Assembly (NCBI GenBank): GCA_948530865.1
Contig: CAOTKV010000022.1
Location: forward strand, 1 to 17,209
Source of the DNA: an uncultured Clostridia bacterium
GTDB taxonomy: Bacteria > Bacillota > Clostridia > TANB77 > CAG-508
Length of the DNA: 17,209 bases
Direction of reading: 5' to 3'
The position numbers were made by a program, and so were the translations under genes. Within the stretch, counting starts at the first letter, position 1. The number at the start of each line of letters is the position of its first letter. Positions 13,897 through 17,209 of the stretch are shown here, piece by piece. The notes under the pieces are model-generated. The model had not been told where the DNA came from. It did not search any database and was given only the letters and a program-made list of their open reading frames with translations.

Positions 13897-15006
13897 TTCT
13901 TCAAATAATAATTTTAATTTTCCAAATAGTTGTTTGAAAAATTGGAATCCAAATGTTTTTTCTTCTACAAATGATAAATCATTTGTAAGAGAATCAATAG
14001 TTATAATGTTTCCAAATTTTAAAATGAATTCTTTCTTTTCATCAATCTTTGCCATCATTTCAACATAAAATTCATTATAAAAACTATAGTCATCAGTAGA
14101 TATTATTAAATGTTTAAAATTATATAATTTGCTTTGAAATTCTTTAATATCTTCTAGGGTTCTTATTGAATTTAATTCTGAGTTAAAACAATTTACTAAG
14201 ATGATATTTTGAGTTTCAATAGTTTTTTCTTGAATTATTTTCTTTATATCATCAATTCTAGAATTGATTTTTTTCATTTTATTTAAGCCTTTTACATCGC
14301 TTGAACATTCAGATAATTTATATATTTCATTAGATAATTTTGTTTCATATTCAAAAATTAAATCAAAATTTTTTTCAATTTGATTGTAAGCTTTTGCATT
14401 TGATTTTGCTATGAAAGTATTTTTAAAAACATCATTACAATATAATGTACTATGATATAAAGGATATGATCCTGTAAAATATATTATTTCATTAAGTAGA
14501 GCTGTTTGAATAGGATAAAAGTCTGGACTTGCAGTTGATAAATCCATTCCATAATATCTTACTGTATCTAGTTCAGAATTAGTTGTTTCTACAGCCATAC
14601 TTTGAACAGCAGCTTCATTTAGTGCCATTCCAGTGTTTGGCATATTTTCTAAGTTATATAATCCTAAACGTAATAATTTTCCACGAGAATTAGTGGAAGT
14701 TTGTATGTAATGTAGACATTCATGAATTGCAAGTGTATTTAAATCTTCTAAGTTCATATTTTTACTAAAATATATAGAGTTATTTCTGTAAAAATATTTT
14801 GCCATTGCCATATCATTAGGCATATCTGCAATATACATATTTAATCTACAAATTGAAATAAATAAATCACTCTTATTGAGATTATGCTCTGGAAAAGTAT
14901 TTACTAACTTTTCAGAAATATTTGATGCAATGCTATTTATTTCGCTAGTACTTAATGAATTTATTACTGTAATACCTTCTTTTTTTAATGTTGAATTAAT
15001 ACTCAT
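13873..15006 (-). CDS. Unrecognised cytosolic protein with an HExxH zinc-protease motif
   Basis: A 377-residue protein with no signal peptide or membrane segment. The motif AIHECLHYIQ (H95, E96, H99) is a textbook HExxH zinc site within a hydrophobic helix, and 32 residues after H99 comes ALNEAAVQSMA (E131), a plausible third ligand in the arrangement of gluzincins. Residues about 200-280 are rich in Lys, Glu and Ile and look like a long helical, partly coiled-coil region; the last 60 residues end in a basic-acidic helix (KIREKEL). AAGGAG lies six bases before the ATG, and TATAAT (complement of 15038-15043) is upstream. I do not recognise the family. It is divergent from the secreted protease gene and convergent with the uracil-DNA glycosylase. 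The zincin assignment is inference from the motif. Confidence 0.87.
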   Translation of the reverse strand: MSINSTLKKEGITVINSLSTSEINSIASNISEKLVNTFPEHNLNKSDLFISICRLNMYIADMPNDMAMAKYFYRNNSIYFSKNMNLEDLNTLAIHECLHYIQTSTNSRGKLLRLGLYNLENMPNTGMALNEAAVQSMAVETTNSELDTVRYYGMDLSTASPDFYPIQTALLNEIIYFTGSYPLYHSTLYCNDVFKNTFIAKSNAKAYNQIEKNFDLIFEYETKLSNEIYKLSECSSDVKGLNKMKKINSRIDDIKKIIQEKTIETQNIILVNCFNSELNSIRTLEDIKEFQSKLYNFKHLIISTDDYSFYNEFYVEMMAKIDEKKEFILKFGNIITIDSLTNDLSFVEEKTFGFQFFKQLFGKLKLLFEEKIREKEL

Positions 15007-15037
15007 CCAAAACTCCTTAAATCTTTAGTATATATCT

Positions 15038-15043
15038 ATTATA
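15038..15043 (-). promoter_or_regulatory. Candidate -10 box for the metalloprotease-like gene
   Basis: On the minus strand this reads TATAAT, 31 bases before the ATG. The hexamer 17 bases further upstream (ATGTAT) is a poor -35 box, so the promoter may need an activator. Confidence 0.45.
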
Positions 15044-15091
15044 CAACAAAAAAAGTGAATATACATATCAGCTAGATTAAAAGAATGTTAC

Positions 15092-15123
15092 AATTTTGTT
15101 ACGTATGTTTCGTTAACAAAATT
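15092..15123. repeat. Inverted repeat in the divergent protease control region
   Basis: AATTTTGTTA (15092-15101) and TAACAAAATT (15114-15123) are perfect ten-base arms with a 12-base spacer. It lies between the two divergent genes, 86 bases from the start of the minus-strand gene and 163 bases from the plus-strand start. It has no T run placed as in a terminator and is likely a protein-binding site. Confidence 0.55.
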
Positions 15124-15127
15124 TAAT

Positions 15128-15139
15128 ATACATATGTAT
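15128..15139. repeat. 12-base palindrome ATACATATGTAT
   Basis: A perfect palindrome just before the leader RNA. The 11-base string AATATACATAT containing its left half (15125-15135) is repeated directly at 15058-15068, and an inverted partial copy (GAATATGTAT) follows at 15150-15159. Three related copies in about 100 bases suggest a regulator site cluster, though AT-rich sequence makes chance copies possible. Confidence 0.35.
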
Positions 15140-15143
15140 TAAA

Positions 15144-15243
15144 AGTTCTGAATATGTATTTCCTTAAGAAAATAAGAAGCCGAAATGCTTGAAATAGAAG
15201 CATTAGGCAGATTAAGGACTTGATTTGAAATTTTATAAGAACT
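15144..15243 (+). ncRNA. Candidate structured leader RNA upstream of the secreted protease
   Basis: Four nested pairings stack into one long element: AGTTCT (15144-15149) with AGAACT (15238-15243); TCCTTAA (15161-15167) with TTAAGGA (15212-15218); GCC (15179-15181) with GGC (15206-15208); and AATGCTT (15184-15190) with AAGCATT (15198-15204), closing a seven-base loop GAAATAG. The inner part has a small GA/A internal loop and, further out, an uneven 11-base/3-base purine-rich loop (GAAAATAAGAA opposite AGA). It ends 42 bases before the start codon. I compared it from memory with c-di-GMP-I and -II, purine, preQ1, SAM, TPP, lysine, glycine and fluoride riboswitches and it matches none. No T run follows, so any control would act on translation or RNA stability. 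Confidence 0.4.
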
Positions 15244-15285
15244 ATACTTGAATTATATTAAAAGAGAAAGTTGGTGAGAAATATT

Positions 15286-17209
15286 TTGGAATTAAAGAAA
15301 TTTAATAAAAGAATTTTAGGTATTACTTTTGCATGTGGAATTATTATTTCTGGAAAAGCATTTGCAATAGATTTTGATGCTAATATTACTAATGAATATA
15401 AAGAATGGATGAATCTTTCACAAGAAGAGAAGGAAGAAACACTAATGCCACAAACTACGTATACTGAAGTTCCAAAAAATATTTTAGAAGGATACAATTT
15501 TTCTACTAAAGTGCCAAATATTATTTCTCAATTATTAACTAATGATAGTAATTTAGAAAATGTTTCTGCACAAGTCTTAGAACCAAAATATAGTTTGAAT
15601 GAAAAATTAGATTTAAGAATAGAAAATCAAGGAACAACAACAGAGTGTTGGGCATTCTCTTCGTTAAAAGCACTAGAAAGTAATATAGCTTTAAAAACAG
15701 GAACTAGAGAATTACAAAATTTTTCTGAAAGACATATGGATTATGCTACAAGTAAAACATTTACAGATGGCATAAATCCAATTGCATATAATAGAGAATT
15801 AGGAAATGGTGGATTACCTATTGTTGCATATTCTTATTTAACAAATGGAACAGGCGCTGTATTAGAAGAAGATATGCCATTTGAAGATAATGAAAAAAAG
15901 ATTAGTTTATCAGAAATAAATAAAAAGGTAGATACAGTTGTTACAGATTATGTGGCATTGCCAACAATAAGAAAAGAATATTCAACTTGGGGAGATGGCA
16001 ATACACGTAGTGTAAAATATACAGACGCCTCTGGTAGAGAATATACAGAAGATGAGCTTAAAGCTGCAAGAAATATCATAAAAGAACATTTAGTTACAAA
16101 TGGGGCAATAAGTTCAATTACTGCTGCAAATAAAACACAATATTATGATAAAAGTGTTGCATTTCATGCTAAAAATTATAATTGCAATAGTACAAATGAA
16201 AAAAGAGACCATGCAATTACAATTGTTGGTTGGGATGATAATTATTCAAGAGAAAATTTTAGAGATGGAGCAAGACCTACATCAGATGGTGCATATTTAG
16301 TATTAAATTCATATAGTGAAGAAAATTTTGATAAAGGATATATGTATGTATCATATGAAGATTATTTTATAGAAAGTGAAATATATGGTGTTCAATCTGC
16401 AAAAAAAGTAGATTATGATAATATATATCAACAAGATTTTTTTGGTGGAATATTCCAAATTAATTCACAATCATTAGATTCTGCATATTATGGAACATCT
16501 TTCAAAAGAGATACTGCTGAAAAAGAAATTTTAAATAATATAGGAATAAGTTTATCATCTTATTCAAAATTAGAAATATATGTAAATCCAAATGGAACAA
16601 GTATGAATTTGAATGATATTATAAAAGTTGGTGAAACTAATGATATATTAACACCAGGATATCATAGAATTAATATAAATCCTGTAGAGTTAAATTCAGA
16701 AGAATTTGCAATTGTGGTAAAACAATATTCTTCTGAAGGAGAATTTTCTTTTAGAATAGAATCAAAAGTTGATGGAACATCATATGCAAATGTTACAACA
16801 GAAGATAGAAGTGCATTTTCAACTGATGGACAAAAATGGGAAAAACTTTCTGATCTTGCAATAAGAGATGTCGACATGAAAACAGCTGATGTATGTATAA
16901 AAGGTTTTACTACAAAAGAATCTGAGCCAGTAACACCACCAGATGAGCCAGTAATACCACCAGATGAGCCAGTAACACCACCAGATGAGCCAGTAACACC
17001 ACCAGACGAACCAGTAACACCACCAGACGAGCCAGTAACACCACCAGACGAACCAGTAACACCACCAGACGAGCCAGTAATACCACCAGATGAGCCAGTA
17101 ACACCACCAGACGAACCAGTAACACCACCAGACGAACCAGTAACACCACCAGACGAGCCAGTAACACCACCAGACGAACCAGTAACACCACCAGACGAGC
17201 CAGTAACAC
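15286..17209 (+). CDS. Secreted papain-family (C1A) cysteine protease with lectin-like region and EPVTPPD repeats (partial at the 3' end)
   Basis: Frame 1 is open from TTG 15286 to the window end (641 codons). GGTGAG lies seven bases before the TTG. Residues 1-27 are a signal peptide with basic start, hydrophobic core and AFA cleavage site. After a short pro-region the papain fold begins near residue 103: Q115 (oxyanion Gln, ENQGTT), C121 (ECWAFSS), H309 (RDHAITIVGWDD) and N341 (LVLNSY). The catalytic set is complete. Residues about 375-540 resemble the lectin-like domain often found after this protease type in Clostridia. From residue 547 the chain is (EPVTPPD)n, a Pro-rich, acidic stalk that may span the cell wall; an anchor or further domain must lie beyond the window. 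Likely a surface or secreted protease; substrate unknown. Confidence 0.92.
   Translation, partial: MELKKFNKRILGITFACGIIISGKAFAIDFDANITNEYKEWMNLSQEEKEETLMPQTTYTEVPKNILEGYNFSTKVPNIISQLLTNDSNLENVSAQVLEPKYSLNEKLDLRIENQGTTTECWAFSSLKALESNIALKTGTRELQNFSERHMDYATSKTFTDGINPIAYNRELGNGGLPIVAYSYLTNGTGAVLEEDMPFEDNEKKISLSEINKKVDTVVTDYVALPTIRKEYSTWGDGNTRSVKYTDASGREYTEDELKAARNIIKEHLVTNGAISSITAANKTQYYDKSVAFHAKNYNCNSTNEKRDHAITIVGWDDNYSRENFRDGARPTSDGAYLVLNSYSEENFDKGYMYVSYEDYFIESEIYGVQSAKKVDYDNIYQQDFFGGIFQINSQSLDSAYYGTSFKRDTAEKEILNNIGISLSSYSKLEIYVNPNGTSMNLNDIIKVGETNDILTPGYHRININPVELNSEEFAIVVKQYSSEGEFSFRIESKVDGTSYANVTTEDRSAFSTDGQKWEKLSDLAIRDVDMKTADVCIKGFTTKESEPVTPPDEPVIPPDEPVTPPDEPVTPPDEPVTPPDEPVTPPDEPVTPPDEPVIPPDEPVTPPDEPVTPPDEPVTPPDEPVTPPDEPVTPPDEPVT
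16924..17209 (+). repeat. 21-base in-frame tandem repeat (13 full units plus a partial)
   Basis: The unit is GAG-CCA-GTA-ACA-CCA-CCA-GAC, encoding EPVTPPD. Thirteen complete units run from 16924 and a fourteenth is cut by the window end. Variation is limited to GAG/GAA, GAT/GAC and ACA/ATA; ATA (Ile for Thr) occurs in units 2 and 8. The first three units end in GAT, the rest mostly in GAC, so the array has a gradient consistent with slippage or unequal crossing-over. Its length is a multiple of three, so copy-number change would not break the frame. The long minus-strand open frame here is an artefact of the repeat. Confidence 0.97.

Noticed and set aside
13859..14068. Plus-strand open frame of 69 codons after the uracil-DNA glycosylase
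   Set aside because: It starts at the terminator hairpin and is antisense to the C-terminus of the minus-strand gene; no binding site precedes it.
15258..15497. Minus-strand open frame of 79 codons at the start of the secreted protease
   Set aside because: The plus strand here encodes a clear signal peptide and continues into the papain domain in the same frame.
16662..16877. Minus-strand open frame of 71 codons
   Set aside because: It is antisense to the lectin-like region of the secreted protease and shows no features of a gene.
16910..17209. Minus-strand open frame encoding a Leu/Val-rich repeat (LLARLVV type)
   Set aside because: It is the reverse complement of the 21-base EPVTPPD-coding repeat; a repeat of unit length divisible by three keeps all frames open. 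The plus frame continues a protein with signal peptide and catalytic residues.
16924..17209. CRISPR-like array
   Set aside because: The units are contiguous, in frame, and have no spacers; it is a coding tandem repeat.

Overview
The window is a strongly AT-rich stretch of chromosome from a low-GC Gram-positive bacterium, most likely an anaerobic member of the Clostridia (Bacillota). The evidence is A/T-ending codons throughout, strong AGGAGG-type ribosome binding sites, frequent TTG and GTG starts, the plsX-acpP-rnc-radical SAM order, AddB-type recombination, and a secreted papain-family protease with a lectin-like domain. I cannot name a species. No tRNA, rRNA, CRISPR array, insertion sequence or phage module was seen.

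Layout. 1-207 is the 3' end of tuf with its terminator. 343-1098 is an unrecognised protein with a faint resemblance to an aldehyde-dehydrogenase nucleotide-binding fold. 1198-2538 holds plsX and acpP (fatty acid and phospholipid synthesis), closed by a terminator. 2663-5322 is a tightly packed run of rnc (RNase III), an Elp3-like radical SAM protein and a YitT-family membrane protein. 5319-5838 (minus strand) holds two related small Cro/C1-type regulators with candidate operator palindromes. 6017-13855 is a six-gene plus-strand run with very short gaps: OGG-type 8-oxoguanine glycosylase/lyase, a membrane-anchored transglutaminase-like protein, AddB, alanine racemase, PgeF-type laccase-domain protein and family-4 uracil-DNA glycosylase. 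It ends in a symmetrical hairpin that can stop transcription from both sides. 13873-15006 (minus) is a cytosolic protein with an HExxH zinc-protease motif. 15007-15285 is a divergent regulatory region with an inverted repeat and a foldable leader RNA. 15286-17209 is a secreted C1A-type cysteine protease with a lectin-like region and a (EPVTPPD)n tail that runs off the window.

How it fits together. The left half is housekeeping: translation, the PlsX/ACP entry to lipid synthesis, and RNA processing. The central run groups three DNA-repair functions (oxidised guanine, double-strand-break end processing, uracil in DNA) with cell-wall precursor and metabolite-repair genes; AddA, the partner of AddB, is not beside it. 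The right end changes character: a surface or secreted protease with repeats, preceded by an apparent structured leader and divergent from an unrecognised metalloprotease-like gene. The least explained elements are that leader RNA and divergent control region, the paired small repressors with their palindromes, and the two proteins with no clear family (343-1098 and 13873-15006). Nothing in the window is clearly a new multi-gene system.
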